Source: JAVJSD01 sp040219575 (GTDB taxonomy: Bacteria > Planctomycetota > Planctomycetia > Pirellulales > Pirellulaceae). Taken from it: a DNA stretch of 64,000 nucleotides. Both the position numbers and the translations under genes were made by a program. Of this stretch, positions 63,829 through 64,000 are shown piece after piece (within the stretch, counting starts at the first letter, position 1; each line of letters starts with the position of its first letter). Below the pieces are notes generated by a model that saw only the letters and a program-made list of their open reading frames with translations, was not told where the DNA came from and searched no databases. The stretch spans positions 33,875-97,874 of the forward strand of contig JAVJSD010000069.1 of assembly GCA_040219575.1 (NCBI GenBank), written 5' to 3'.

Positions 63829-64000
63829 CATCGCGAGTCGGCGTCGCGAATCGGCGTCGCTGTCCTGGTTCAGCGGGAACTGGAATTTGGGCGAGTGGTC
63901 GTTAGCGAATTTGTGAGGGCGTCCTGCCATTCGGGTCGCGGCTTCGTGCCGCGAAGGTTTATCGCTTTGGCGCCAATCCCGAAGGAGGGAAGACGGGCAG
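63829..64000. other. Intergenic end of window
   Basis: 172 bp without a supported gene. Direct repeats of CGCGA(A/G)TCGGCGT near 63833-63860, and a GAAGGAGG at about 63980-63987 that could be the ribosome binding site of a gene starting beyond the window. Confidence 0.4.

Overview
The window is about 64 kb of high-GC bacterial DNA that I assign to a planctomycete, most likely of the order Pirellulales. The reasons are family content: a DUF1501 protein next to a PSCyt1-DUF1549-DUF1553 protein, Hanks-type Ser/Thr kinases fused to WD40/TPR or 3-keto-disaccharide hydrolase (DUF1080) domains, two PQQ-type beta-propeller proteins, several ECF sigma / anti-sigma pairs, a TAT-exported Gfo/Idh/MocA oxidoreductase and a PafA2-family (Pup-ligase-like) protein. 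I see no rRNA, tRNA, CRISPR array, transposase, phage gene or replication origin.

Layout. 1-13.7 kb (+): a surface-polysaccharide locus with a family 2 glycosyltransferase, rfbB, rfbA and a WecE-like aminotransferase (together a route to a dTDP-4-amino-4,6-dideoxyhexose), two paralogous giant membrane proteins, a small membrane protein, a GDP-mannose-dehydratase-like SDR and a TIGR04372-type glycosyltransferase. 13.7-15.7 kb (-): a Pup-ligase-like protein with a membrane insertion, preceded by a 72-residue disordered protein ending in Gly-Glu; this pair is the strongest candidate for an undescribed system. 15.9-17.4 kb (-): ECF sigma factor and zinc anti-sigma factor. 17.6-25.9 kb (+): lipoprotein, second ECF sigma factor, exported WD40 protein, large kinase-WD40-TPR receptor and a small membrane OB-fold-like protein. 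25.9-31.8 kb: exported PQQ-propeller protein, small membrane proteins, an M14-like carboxypeptidase, and a Gfo/Idh/MocA gene broken by a 26-bp tandem duplication. 32-32.9 kb: a Panacea-type (SocA/DUF4065) protein facing a small convergent gene. 33-35.8 kb (+): pabB, pabA and a DUF447 protein. 35.8-40.6 kb (-): a very long anti-sigma-like membrane protein, its ECF sigma factor and an exported coiled-coil protein. 40.8-51.5 kb: hydroxyacid dehydrogenase, DUF1080 receptor kinase, diguanylate cyclase, a second PQQ propeller and an Aas-type MFS-acyltransferase-acyl-ACP synthetase. 51.6-64 kb: small membrane protein, CheY-like receiver, hemP, exported secretin-like protein, DUF1501 and DUF1549/DUF1553 pair, a TAXI-type TRAP transporter, a YprB-like exonuclease and a final membrane protein.

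Gene logic. The first region would make and transfer an amino-deoxy sugar onto an envelope glycan. The three sigma factors and two receptor kinases form envelope-to-transcription signalling modules, each beside its probable partner. pabB-pabA supply p-aminobenzoate. Two sequence-level habits run through the window: short tandem duplications, mostly 15 or 18 bp and in frame, and small palindromic intergenic repeats. Convergent genes often end within 0-8 bp of each other or overlap.
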